Shown here: piece after piece, positions 1-8,266 of the stretch
Numbering within the stretch: position 1 is the first letter of the stretch
Layout of the letters: each line of letters starts with the position of its first letter
NCBI RefSeq assembly: GCF_014656435.1
Contig: NZ_BNCK01000002.1
Location: forward strand, 241,475-305,474
Direction of reading: 5' to 3'
DNA: 64,000 nt
Source of the DNA: Thalassotalea marina
GTDB lineage: Bacteria; Pseudomonadota; Gammaproteobacteria; Enterobacterales; Alteromonadaceae
Notes under the pieces: model-generated
The model's input: the letters and a program-made list of their open reading frames with translations, nothing else
What the model was told of the DNA's origin: nothing
Databases searched by the model: none
Position numbers and translations under genes: made by a program

Positions 1-1500
1 CCATATTCGATTGTTTATTGGGTTATAGATTTGTGGGTAATCATGACCTGATAACAAGCCTTGCCACAAGTATTGACCTGTTGCCCAAGATTCTGGTGTT
101 TCACCAAAAGGCACATTTCTATTTGGAATTGGCCCCATAATTGTCCAACCAATATTTCCTTGTTTATCACCAACCACCATGTTTTGTGAAGGAATTCCTG
201 CTTTATGGGCAATACTAAAACTTTGTTTAACATTTGTTGCACTTTCTAGTTCCATGGAAGCAAGGTTGACGGCACCTGCATGGTGCGCAATCCATTTGTA
301 GGCCAATAGTTCTCCCTTGGCATTTTTTCCAATAACAGGGCCCCAAATGGTTTCCTTGGTGGTAAAAGATCTCGATGGCTTGTCTTTAATTGCAACAACA
401 TGTTTGTGTTCGGTAAACGGCAGGTAGCCCTCAGGCGTTAAGTATTGTCCGTCATTATTTAATTCTAACTTAATAACATCACTGTAATCACCATAACTGT
501 TGGTAAAGCCCCAAGCAATTTGACCATTACTACCCGCAACAATCAGTGGTGTACCAGGTAAAGTTACCCCAGTAACTTTGACAGGTTGCTGCTTTACCTG
601 GTATTCAAAAGAAGCCCTAAACCAAGTATTGGGTACTCTGATACCTAAATGCATGTCGTTGGCAACAATGGCGCTGCCCGTTTTAGAAACACTTCCGGCT
701 ACAGCCCAATTATTTGATCCAGGAAATTCTTCAGAGTTGTATTGCTGTTTTACCTCGTCAATTACTCTGCTCGTTGTTTCACTTCGTGCTGCAGGCCAAG
801 GCAGCTCAGGCAACGGCGCTGAACTATAAGTACTGTTGTCTAATGCAGCGTCCCATTTTGAACCTTTCGGGTTTAAAAATTGATAAACTGGATCGCTAAA
901 CACCGATTTCATCAAACCTAATACTCTTTCTCGAGTGCCTTCTTGTTGTTGTAAATCTAAGTACATGGAAAACACGGTTAATATGGTGTCTTCTTCTCGC
1001 CACTCAACAGGGTCTTGCTGAAGTAATAAGTATTCAAAGGGGTTGGTGTTTAAGTATTTTAGGCCAGAGTTAACCCCTTGAGTGTAGGCAGCAAGTATTG
1101 CTTTTTGTTCTGAGGAAAGTTGGTTGACAATTAACTGAGCACGTTGACGAAAACGGTGAACTCTTACTGATTTGTCATGTTTAAACGCGATGTCACCAAA
1201 TAGGCTTGAAAGCTCACCAGCAGCATTTCTACGTAGCAAGTCCATTTGAAAAAACCTTTCTTGTGCGTGAATAAACCCTGTTGCCACAGCGACATCCAAA
1301 CGGTTAGTGCCTTTAATGGTGGGAACGCCATTGGCATCTCGCATTACATCAACGGTATCTGTTAACCCATAAATAGGAAATTTACCGTCTAAAATTGGAA
1401 GTGAACCATCTATTTTACTGTACAGCCAAGTGGCTAACGTAATAAAGGCAAAAATAAAAAGTGACAAAAAAACTAAGGCAAATTTTTTTAATGGTTGCAT
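1..1500 (-). CDS. Penicillin acylase family hydrolase (peptidase S45), C-terminus cut by the window edge
   Basis: Partial gene: 500 codons are present of a family that usually has 750-850, and the C-terminal part lies beyond the left edge. These are N-terminal-nucleophile hydrolases that cleave amide-linked acyl chains (beta-lactams, acyl-homoserine lactones or other amides); the substrate cannot be told from sequence. Counting from the ATG at 1500, residues about 6-26 form a hydrophobic signal or anchor, HAQERFFQMD at 78-87 is the alpha-chain signature, and GSNNW at 261-265 contains Ser262, the expected autoprocessing nucleophile. GDKQGNIGW further on fits the beta chain. A second in-frame ATG at 1506 gives a start two codons longer; neither has a clear Shine-Dalgarno sequence. 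Family sure, specificity unknown. Confidence 0.9.
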   Translation of the reverse strand, partial: MQPLKKFALVFLSLFIFAFITLATWLYSKIDGSLPILDGKFPIYGLTDTVDVMRDANGVPTIKGTNRLDVAVATGFIHAQERFFQMDLLRRNAAGELSSLFGDIAFKHDKSVRVHRFRQRAQLIVNQLSSEQKAILAAYTQGVNSGLKYLNTNPFEYLLLQQDPVEWREEDTILTVFSMYLDLQQQEGTRERVLGLMKSVFSDPVYQFLNPKGSKWDAALDNSTYSSAPLPELPWPAARSETTSRVIDEVKQQYNSEEFPGSNNWAVAGSVSKTGSAIVANDMHLGIRVPNTWFRASFEYQVKQQPVKVTGVTLPGTPLIVAGSNGQIAWGFTNSYGDYSDVIKLELNNDGQYLTPEGYLPFTEHKHVVAIKDKPSRSFTTKETIWGPVIGKNAKGELLAYKWIAHHAGAVNLASMELESATNVKQSFSIAHKAGIPSQNMVVGDKQGNIGWTIMGPIPNRNVPFGETPESWATGQYLWQGLLSGHDYPQIYNPINNRIW

Positions 1501-1827
1501 GGTCATTTTGCATTGCACAAGGTTAAAAATAGAGTAACGCAAAAATATCACTATAACAATGTTAATATAAGCGTCATTAATACATTTGTTTTCACCTTAA
1601 GTTGTTGAATATAAAGCTGTATTAAATATGTGAAAAAACTGTTAGCACTAGTGGTTAAACAATGTAATAATCACTGGCTTAAAGATTAAAAAAACTCCAT
1701 TTCATTATAAAAATAGTGTGTGCGACCTGATTTCCTGAGTTTCGTATTTTCAATACCTTTTGTGTGGTCGTATGTGTAGTTTGAAGAGCAGCACATTAGA
1801 TGCGGGCGTATTAAAGTAGAGATATAA
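1501..1827. other. Divergent intergenic region
   Basis: This stretch separates the leftward acylase gene from the rightward gene at 1828 and must hold both promoters. It is A+T-rich. I see no open frame with a ribosome binding site, no strong hairpin and no recognisable operator. Confidence 0.5.
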
Positions 1828-2223
1828 ATGACACAAACACATTCTCGTTATATTCAGGTCGGTGATTGGTACTTCGAGTTAAAAGCAGTACGAGCACTTA
1901 AAGTTGATGAATACGGTAAACCATATCAAGCCATAGCTAATTGCAACATCAATGGTAACAAAATGTATGTTGATGGCTTATTAACAAAAAATGGTGAAGA
2001 GTTTACCAAGCAAGACTTTTTAAGTATTTACCACTTCTGCCAAAAAATTGGTATTGACGTTTGCACCTATCATAGATTTCAAAATGGTGAGTCGGTTCAC
2101 CGAGAGTTAGTTATTGATCCTAATAAGAAAATTGACTTAACCTCTTCATATCCTAAAGATAACAAAGCTGATAATGAGGTAGAACAACAACTAGAGCCAA
2201 TTCCTATGAGGTTGGTCAAATAA
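1828..2223 (+). CDS. Hypothetical protein, 131 residues
   Basis: I do not recognise this family. The product is a soluble, mixed-charge protein with no signal peptide or membrane segment. The first 95 residues look like a compact fold (aromatic-rich start with VGDWYFELKAVRAL, then a basic middle); the last 35 residues are hydrophilic and probably disordered. Two cysteines lie near residues 39 and 79, too far apart for an obvious metal site. The start ATG follows GTAGAGATATAA, a moderate ribosome binding site. It stands alone, 140 bases before the aminotransferase gene, so context gives no role. Confidence 0.7.
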   Translation: MTQTHSRYIQVGDWYFELKAVRALKVDEYGKPYQAIANCNINGNKMYVDGLLTKNGEEFTKQDFLSIYHFCQKIGIDVCTYHRFQNGESVHRELVIDPNKKIDLTSSYPKDNKADNEVEQQLEPIPMRLVK

Positions 2224-2363
2224 ACGAGTATGGTTTAAAAAGCATTTATTCAAAAGTGTTGCTATTTCGTTATTGTTTTAAATCTTGTTTACAATTAGTC
2301 GTTTGAAAGCAAAGGTGTAGCTTGTTAACGTCAGCTTATTAAAATTTTAATGAGCAACATGTT

Positions 2364-3605
2364 ATGCAAAGCCCATGGAAGCAAGACTTTCCGATATTTT
2401 TACCACACGCTCATCCCCATTTGTGCTACTTGGATTCTGCTGCAACCTGTTTAACACCTAAACATGTTGCAGATGCAATGTATCACTATCAATGTTATAT
2501 GCATGCAAACAACCCAAAGGGGTTGTATCAGCTAACCGCATATCTTTCAGATCTTATTGAGCAAGCTAGGCACAAGCTAGCATCATTTCTCGGTGCAGCT
2601 AATGATAGTGAAATTGTCTTTACACGAGGGACAACTGATGCGCTCAATATGATCGCCTATAGCTATTTAGAACCCCAACTGATCAAAGCAAAACAGCAAG
2701 AAGAGCCAAGTAACATTGTTATTAGTGCTGCTGAACACGAAGCAAATATATTGCCTTGGCAAAGGTTAGCTAAGGCTTATGGAGCAGAGTTAAGGGTTAT
2801 CCCGCTAAATGCAAAAGGTGTTATTGATCTGGCAAAATACACCGCTTTACTTGATAAACACACACGATTGGTCGCCATTTGCCATAGTTCAAATGTTATT
2901 GGTGTAAATAATCCTGTTGAACAAATTTGTAAAATCGCGAGAAATAAAAATATTGTCACTGTCATCGACGGGGCACAATCCATAGTCCGCTGCGATGTTA
3001 ATGTTAACAGCCTAGATTGTGATATCTATACATTTTCTGCGCACAAACTTTATGGTCCCACAGGCTGTGGAGTCGCTTATATTCGAGCTGATTTATTGGA
3101 AGTGATGAGGCCTTATCAAGTTGGTGGTGCCGCGAGTATAAGTCAGCATATTAATGAAGATCTTGAACAACGTAATCCGCAAAAACTTGAATTAAACACT
3201 GTTAATATTGTTGGTATTGTTGGTTTGGTTGAAGCAATTGATTACCTAACAGATATGTCGAGTCAAAAGTTAAACGATTATTTATGCAACTTATCTGCTT
3301 ATATGCATGAACGTTTAAATTTGCTGCCTTATTTTCAGCCACTGTTCCCTATTCAGCCAAAACAAATAATTAACCATAGTATTGCTTGCTTTCAGCTAAA
3401 TGGTCTCAATAGTCAAGATGTGGCTGGGTTGCTAGATTATGAAGGTATAGCTGTCAGTGTTGGACATCACTGCGCCCAATCGTTACATCGTTTGCTTGGT
3501 GTTGATTCAAGTGTGCGAGTATCACTTGGCATCTACAATGACTACAAAGATGTAGATCATCTTGTATCTGCACTGGAGTCAGCCTACAGAGTTATGGCGG
3601 TTTAA
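2364..3605 (+). CDS. Cysteine desulfurase-like class V aminotransferase (CsdA/SufS type)
   Basis: PLP enzyme of the NifS/SufS group II type, 413 residues. Group members take sulfur from cysteine as a persulfide for Fe-S clusters, tRNA or cofactor thiolation. Visible residues: His125 in SAAEHEAN (cofactor stacking), Asp202 and Gln205 in IDGAQS, the PLP lysine Lys228 in SAHKLYG, and the persulfide cysteine Cys370 in GHHCAQS. The usual EAGTP motif near residue 276 reads ELNTV, keeping the Thr but losing Gly and Pro, so this is a divergent member. No SufE/CsdE or SufBCD gene is nearby; instead a MocA-like gene follows after 60 bases. CsdA is the nearest functional name, but a specialised sulfurtransferase is possible. 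Confidence 0.85.
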   Translation: MQSPWKQDFPIFLPHAHPHLCYLDSAATCLTPKHVADAMYHYQCYMHANNPKGLYQLTAYLSDLIEQARHKLASFLGAANDSEIVFTRGTTDALNMIAYSYLEPQLIKAKQQEEPSNIVISAAEHEANILPWQRLAKAYGAELRVIPLNAKGVIDLAKYTALLDKHTRLVAICHSSNVIGVNNPVEQICKIARNKNIVTVIDGAQSIVRCDVNVNSLDCDIYTFSAHKLYGPTGCGVAYIRADLLEVMRPYQVGGAASISQHINEDLEQRNPQKLELNTVNIVGIVGLVEAIDYLTDMSSQKLNDYLCNLSAYMHERLNLLPYFQPLFPIQPKQIINHSIACFQLNGLNSQDVAGLLDYEGIAVSVGHHCAQSLHRLLGVDSSVRVSLGIYNDYKDVDHLVSALESAYRVMAV

Positions 3606-3665
3606 GGTTGCAAAGCAATTTTAAGTTGATACTGTAAGATAAAACAAGATAGAGATAACAGACCA

Positions 3666-4289
3666 TTGGGCCATAATCATACATTTACTATTGTTTTGTT
3701 AGCGGGTGGAAGTTCTTCAAGGCTGGGTCAAGCCAAGCAGTTAGTTCAGCTAAATGGAGAAAGTTTACTGCGACGACAATGTAAATTAGCACTTGAATTG
3801 ACTGATCAGGTAACCGTGGTACTAGGTTCAAATGCGGATTTGATGATTGGTGAATTGGCGGGTTTACCGGTAACAGTTGTATTAAATCCTTTATGGTCAA
3901 CGGGCATGGCGTCGTCTATTAGCGCAGGTGTTAAACAAATTAAAGAATGCTCAAATGCGTGCTTGTTATTACTTGTTGATCAGTGGTTGTTGACTGCAGA
4001 CGACTTGAAACAATTAATCTCAGCTTGGCAGCAATCTCCCAACGACATTTGGCTGAGTAAAAATGTTGCCAAAACAGCTTCTGGACCGCCAGTAATTTTC
4101 CCTTCGCATTGTTTTTCCGCTTTAGAGAACATCAGCGGTGAACAAGGTGCTAAACCGGTAATTCGTGACAATATTAAGATAGTAAAAAGTATTGAAATGG
4201 AAAATGCATTTACTGATTTAGATACGCCAGAGCAATTAGCATATTGTTTAAAGAAAATTGCCGCTATTAATCCTAATAAAGCTTGCTAA
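3666..4289 (+). CDS. MocA-like molybdenum cofactor nucleotidyltransferase
   Basis: NTP-transferase of the MobA/MocA group, 207 residues. The signature LLAGGSSSRLGQAKQL at residues 11-26 is the nucleotide-binding loop with the MocA-type spacing; later NPLWSTGMASSIS and the acidic LLLLVDQWLL correspond to the substrate and Mg-binding strands (the family often has DQP at the latter). MocA transfers CMP to molybdopterin to make the dinucleotide cofactor used by xanthine-dehydrogenase-type enzymes; other homologues use other substrates. The start is TTG at 3666 with only a weak ribosome binding site (GAGAT). It lies 60 bases after the desulfurase-like gene, probably in one transcript. No XDH-type enzyme is in the window. 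Confidence 0.8.
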   Translation: MGHNHTFTIVLLAGGSSSRLGQAKQLVQLNGESLLRRQCKLALELTDQVTVVLGSNADLMIGELAGLPVTVVLNPLWSTGMASSISAGVKQIKECSNACLLLLVDQWLLTADDLKQLISAWQQSPNDIWLSKNVAKTASGPPVIFPSHCFSALENISGEQGAKPVIRDNIKIVKSIEMENAFTDLDTPEQLAYCLKKIAAINPNKAC

Positions 4290-4323
4290 AATATGTTCAA
4301 AATTTTTAATGGACGAGTAAGTT

Positions 4324-4872
4324 ATGTCTTCATTACAAGATCAGCTATTAAAAGCTGGGTTAACAACAAAACAAAAAGCCCGCCAAGCAAATACTGAAAA
4401 GCGTAAAAAACAAAAGCAAAAGCAAAGTGGTCAGCAAGTTGAAGCTACGCTACAAGAAAAAATTCAGCAAGATTTAAAAAAATCACAGCAAGAGAAGCAA
4501 GCCAAAGATGCCCAGTTAAATGAGCAGCGCAAACAAGCGTTGGCTGAAAAAGAAGCTAAATTGCGAATTGTACAAATTTTACAGCATCACCAGTTAAAGA
4601 ATGTAGAAGGGGAGCAGAGCTACAACTACACCTTTAATAATAAAGTAAAGAAAATTTACTTAGACGAAATGACCTATAACGCTCTAGTTAATGGAAGGTT
4701 GGCACTGTGTGGTATTGACGAGCAAGTTTTTGTGGTCACGGCTGAAACGGCAGAAAAAGTTGCGTCGCTAGAGCCAACCGTTTTGTTGGTGCAAAATGAT
4801 AAAGTTGAGTCGGATCTTGATGAAGATGATCCGTATGCGGAATATCAAATTCCTGATGATTTAATGTGGTAG
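4324..4872 (+). CDS. DUF2058 family protein (YaiL-like)
   Basis: 182-residue protein of the YaiL/DUF2058 family. The N-terminus (MSSLQDQLLKAGL) is the family hallmark, followed by a long highly charged Lys/Gln-rich helix (residues about 15-80, likely coiled coil and nucleic-acid or ribosome associated) and a small C-terminal domain with YNYTFNNKVKKIYLD. E. coli YaiL is described as nucleoprotein or polysome associated but its role is not settled. The start follows GGACGAGTAAGTT, a weak but suitably placed ribosome binding site. The acidic C-terminus (DLDEDDPYAEY) is also family-like. Confidence 0.9.
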   Translation: MSSLQDQLLKAGLTTKQKARQANTEKRKKQKQKQSGQQVEATLQEKIQQDLKKSQQEKQAKDAQLNEQRKQALAEKEAKLRIVQILQHHQLKNVEGEQSYNYTFNNKVKKIYLDEMTYNALVNGRLALCGIDEQVFVVTAETAEKVASLEPTVLLVQNDKVESDLDEDDPYAEYQIPDDLMW

Positions 4873-4934
4873 AAAATTAGTTTTCGTTTTCTCGGGTCTA
4901 ATCAATTAGTTGATTTACGCTTGATATCGGTAGT

Positions 4935-4965
4935 GACCTAAAACGAGGTCTCTGCCGTATAAAAT
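4935..4965 (+). promoter_or_regulatory. Candidate msrPQ promoter with dyad operator
   Basis: A perfect GACCT-N6-AGGTC dyad (4935-4950) sits just upstream of a TATAAAAT -10-like element (4958-4965), 27 bases before the msrP start. A protein bound to the dyad would cover the -35/-10 spacer. Part of a second copy (GACCTAGGT) follows at 4967. No regulator is identified. Confidence 0.35.
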
Positions 4966-4991
4966 AGACCTAGGTAGTAAGCGAGCTTGAA

Positions 4992-5987
4992 ATGAAACCA
5001 GTTAAATATTCAAAATATAACGAAAGTGAAAACCAAGTTACTGACGAAAAAATCTATCGTGATCGACGTCAGGTACTAAAAAGTTTAGGCTTTGTTGGCG
5101 CTAGCAGCATACTAGCGCCTTATGCTCACGGTATTGACTGGTTTTCTAGTAACAAAAAAACCTTCGAAACATCGCCGCTAAAATACCAAGCTGCATCGTC
5201 TATTGCCGACACGTTAACACCTGAAGCCAAAGTTATCTCTCACAATAATTTCTACGAATTTGGTACGGCAAAAAATGATCCTGCAGAAAATGCACAATCT
5301 TTTAAAGTCGACCCGTGGACACTTGAAATCAGTGGGGAATGTGAGAAACCGATAACATTAAATTATGACGACTTGTTTACAACATTTGACTTACAAGAAC
5401 GTATTTATCGATTTCGCTGTGTAGAAGCGTGGTCTATGGTGATCCCGTGGATTGGTTTTCAATTATCTGAGCTGCTTAAAAAAGTTCAGCCTACCTCTCG
5501 TGCGAAGTATGTCGCGTTTGAAACTTTGTTTGATCCACAACAAATGCCGGGTCAAAAAAGTCGAAGGATTGGTGGTGGTATTGATTATCCTTACGTGGAA
5601 GGGCTAAGAATTGATGAAGCACAAAACCCATTAACGTTGCTGTCAGTTGGTTTATATGGCAAAACACTTCCTCCCCAAAATGGAGCGCCGATCAGATTGG
5701 TTGTTCCGTGGAAATATGGCTTCAAAAGCATTAAATCTATCGTGAAAATTAAACTCGTTGAAAAAATGCCGCCAACAACTTGGAACATCCTTGCACCAAA
5801 TGAATATGGCTTTTATGCCAATGTGAATCCTCAGGTTGATCATCCTCGTTGGAGCCAGGCTAGTGAAAGGCGGATCACTACAGGTGGCTTACTAGCCAGA
5901 AACCGAGTAGCAACACTTCCCTTTAACGGTTACGGCGAGCAAGTTGCTCATTTATACAAATCGATGGATTTAAGAAAGTTCTACTAA
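4992..5987 (+). CDS. msrP: Protein-methionine-sulfoxide reductase catalytic subunit MsrP
   Basis: Periplasmic molybdoenzyme (formerly YedY) that reduces methionine sulfoxide in envelope proteins, 331 residues. It has a twin-arginine signal ([11 protein letters not shown], residues 24-34) so it is exported folded with its Mo-molybdopterin. The Mo-ligand cysteine is Cys143 in RFRCVEAW, and the family tail with DLRKFY is intact. The gene is followed 37 bases later by msrQ, the membrane haem partner that supplies electrons from the respiratory chain. Length and motifs match the family well. A promoter with a dyad operator lies just upstream. Confidence 0.97.
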   Translation: MKPVKYSKYNESENQVTDEKIYRDRRQVLKSLGFVGASSILAPYAHGIDWFSSNKKTFETSPLKYQAASSIADTLTPEAKVISHNNFYEFGTAKNDPAENAQSFKVDPWTLEISGECEKPITLNYDDLFTTFDLQERIYRFRCVEAWSMVIPWIGFQLSELLKKVQPTSRAKYVAFETLFDPQQMPGQKSRRIGGGIDYPYVEGLRIDEAQNPLTLLSVGLYGKTLPPQNGAPIRLVVPWKYGFKSIKSIVKIKLVEKMPPTTWNILAPNEYGFYANVNPQVDHPRWSQASERRITTGGLLARNRVATLPFNGYGEQVAHLYKSMDLRKFY

Positions 5988-6024
5988 TACCAAATGTTTA
6001 ATGGAGTTGGTATAGGCATTAACT

Positions 6025-6612
6025 ATGAGTAATCAACACAAAATCTGGCTATTAAAACTTATCATTCATTTGTTTAGTATGGGGTTAATTAGCCTGACCT
6101 ATTTCAATGCTCTTAATGATAACTTGGGGGCAGATCCTGTCGAAGCTGTGCTGCACTTTACAGGCATAGGTGCCATTAACTTGCTACTGCTCAGCTTAGT
6201 CATTTCTCCTTTGGTACGGCAATGGAAATTGTCATGGCTGATGCAAGTGCGTCGTTTGCTTGGTCTATACGCTTTTTTTTATGCCTTATGCCATGTGTTA
6301 AGTTTTTGGGCTTTTGAGATTCAGTTTAATGTTTCTTTGTTTTTTGAGGAGATTATTGAAAGGCCTTATATTACTGTCGGTCTGGTGAGTTTTATGCTGT
6401 TAATGGCACTAGCTATTACTTCGTGGAGTAAAATAAAACGAAAAATGGGCAAGAGCTGGCAAAAACTTCACAATTGGGTTTATCTGGCGATTACACTGGC
6501 GGTAATTCACTTTTATTGGTCGGTTAAATCTGATTTAACTGAACCTCTGATCTATTTCATTATACTAGTTGTTTTATTAAGCTTTCGTAAAAACAAATTT
6601 ATCAGAAAATAA
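6025..6612 (+). CDS. msrQ: Haem-binding membrane subunit MsrQ
   Basis: Inner-membrane b-type haem protein (formerly YedZ), 195 residues, that passes electrons from quinol or flavin to MsrP. About six membrane segments are visible (first at residues 9-27, then about 43-63, 74-95, 114-130, 147-164, 170-186). Candidate haem ligands are His in LHFTGIG, ALCHVLS, LHNWVY and AVIHFYW. It follows msrP directly and is surely co-transcribed. The intergenic gap contains a small inverted repeat (CTAATACCAA ... TTGGTATAG). No dedicated terminator is visible after it. Confidence 0.95.
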   Translation: MSNQHKIWLLKLIIHLFSMGLISLTYFNALNDNLGADPVEAVLHFTGIGAINLLLLSLVISPLVRQWKLSWLMQVRRLLGLYAFFYALCHVLSFWAFEIQFNVSLFFEEIIERPYITVGLVSFMLLMALAITSWSKIKRKMGKSWQKLHNWVYLAITLAVIHFYWSVKSDLTEPLIYFIILVVLLSFRKNKFIRK

Positions 6613-6872
6613 GATGAGCAAAAGGTTATAAAAGATGAATAGACTTGTTAAGTATGGCGCTATGGCATAACGTTACCTTCGAGTTATCGATTTTTTTAAT
6701 GGTTAGCCGTTACTAGTCGCTTCTTTTGTTGCCTAATGCAAAACTATGGTTGGCAACGATTAGTACATGAATAGTTTTTAACATCTAAATCGATAGACTT
6801 AAAAATTAACAATAAAAACGACAACCCTGCAAATGTCGCTGGCAGTTTCATTTGCTTTCGTAGGAACTATCT

Positions 6873-8255
6873 ATGCAAAAATTTATTCCCTCGTTGTTGG
6901 TTGCAGCGGTTTCTGTTGGTTTAACTGGTTGTTTGCAATCGGAAAAACAGGCAGAAAAAGTTGAATTCAACAAAAATCCTTACCCAAGCACATACAAGGC
7001 TTTACCTCAACAAACGACATTACTTCGCAATGCAACTGTGTTAACAGGCACTGGTGAGCGAATTGAACAAGCTGATGTATTAATGATTGGCGGCAAAATT
7101 AGCCAAGTAGGTAAAGGTTTATCAGCGCAAGGCGCAGTAGAAGTTGATGCATCTGATAAGTGGATTACTCCGGGCATCATTGATGTACATTCGCATTTAG
7201 GTGTTTATCCAAGCCCGTCTGCTGAATCACATTCAGATGGCAATGAAGCGACTCAACCAAACACCTCAGAAGTTTGGGCTGAGCACAGTGTTTGGCCTCA
7301 AGACCCTGGTTTCAATAGAGCGCGTGCAGGCGGTATTACCACGTTACAAATTTTGCCAGGCTCTGCAAACTTGTTTGGTGGTAGAGGGGTAACATTATTA
7401 AATGTTCCTAGTCACACAATGCAAGGCATGAAGTTCCCAGAAGCACCTTACGGTTTAAAAATGGCTTGTGGCGAAAACCCTAAGCGTGTTTATGGTGGCA
7501 AGCGTGTTTCTCCTTCAACTCGTATGGGTAACATGGCAGGCTACCGCATGGCTTGGGCTGAAGCAGTTGAATATAAAAATGCTTGGGCACGCTATGAAGC
7601 AGACTATGCCGCTGGCAAAAACCCAGAAGCTCCAAAACGTGATATCGAATTAGATACGTTGAAAGGCGTTCTTGACGGTGAAATCTTAATTCATAACCAC
7701 TGCTATAAAGCTGAAGAAATGGCTATGATGATTGATTTATCAAAAGAATTTGGCTACCACGCTGGTACTTTCCATCATGCGATTGAAGCCTATAAAATTG
7801 CAGACGATTTAGCTAAAAATGGTAACTGTGCCGCAATGTGGCCAGATTGGTGGGGCTTCAAAATGGAAGCTTACGACATGATCCAAGAAAATGTTGCTGT
7901 TGTTGATGCTAAGGCTGGCTCTTGTGCGGTCGTTCACTCTGATTCAGGTACAACCATTCAGCGTTTAAACCAAGAAGCTGGCAAGGTGATGTATCGTGCT
8001 AACGAAAACGGTTTTGCGATCACACCTGAAAAAGCGATTACATGGATCACCTCTAATGCTGCTAGATCATTAGGTATTCAAGATAAAACAGGTAGTTTAG
8101 AAGCGGGTAAACGAGCAGACGTAGTTGTTTGGAACGGCAACCCATTTAGTGTTTATGCACAAGCTGAGCAAGTCTTTATTGAAGGTGCAAAAGTTTATGA
8201 CCGCGCTGATAGTAAGTATCAAGCAGTAAGCGACTTTTCATTAGGCCAGCAGTAA
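6873..8255 (+). CDS. Amidohydrolase lipoprotein (active member of a pair)
   Basis: Metal-dependent hydrolase of the amidohydrolase superfamily, 460 residues. Residues 1-20 form a lipoprotein signal (LTGC, Cys20), placing it in the envelope. The metal site appears intact: HSH at 106-108 (VHSHLG), then IHNHCYKAEE, TFHHAIEAY and VHSDSGTT carry the later ligands. The C-terminus has the usual composite beta-sandwich ending GSLEAGKRADVVVWNGNPF. Substrate unknown; many such enzymes act on imidazolone-like rings or cyclic dipeptides. It is 11 bases upstream of a second amidohydrolase that lacks these histidines, so the two are co-transcribed and probably work together. Confidence 0.92.
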   Translation: MQKFIPSLLVAAVSVGLTGCLQSEKQAEKVEFNKNPYPSTYKALPQQTTLLRNATVLTGTGERIEQADVLMIGGKISQVGKGLSAQGAVEVDASDKWITPGIIDVHSHLGVYPSPSAESHSDGNEATQPNTSEVWAEHSVWPQDPGFNRARAGGITTLQILPGSANLFGGRGVTLLNVPSHTMQGMKFPEAPYGLKMACGENPKRVYGGKRVSPSTRMGNMAGYRMAWAEAVEYKNAWARYEADYAAGKNPEAPKRDIELDTLKGVLDGEILIHNHCYKAEEMAMMIDLSKEFGYHAGTFHHAIEAYKIADDLAKNGNCAAMWPDWWGFKMEAYDMIQENVAVVDAKAGSCAVVHSDSGTTIQRLNQEAGKVMYRANENGFAITPEKAITWITSNAARSLGIQDKTGSLEAGKRADVVVWNGNPFSVYAQAEQVFIEGAKVYDRADSKYQAVSDFSLGQQ

Positions 8256-8266
8256 GGAGAATAACA

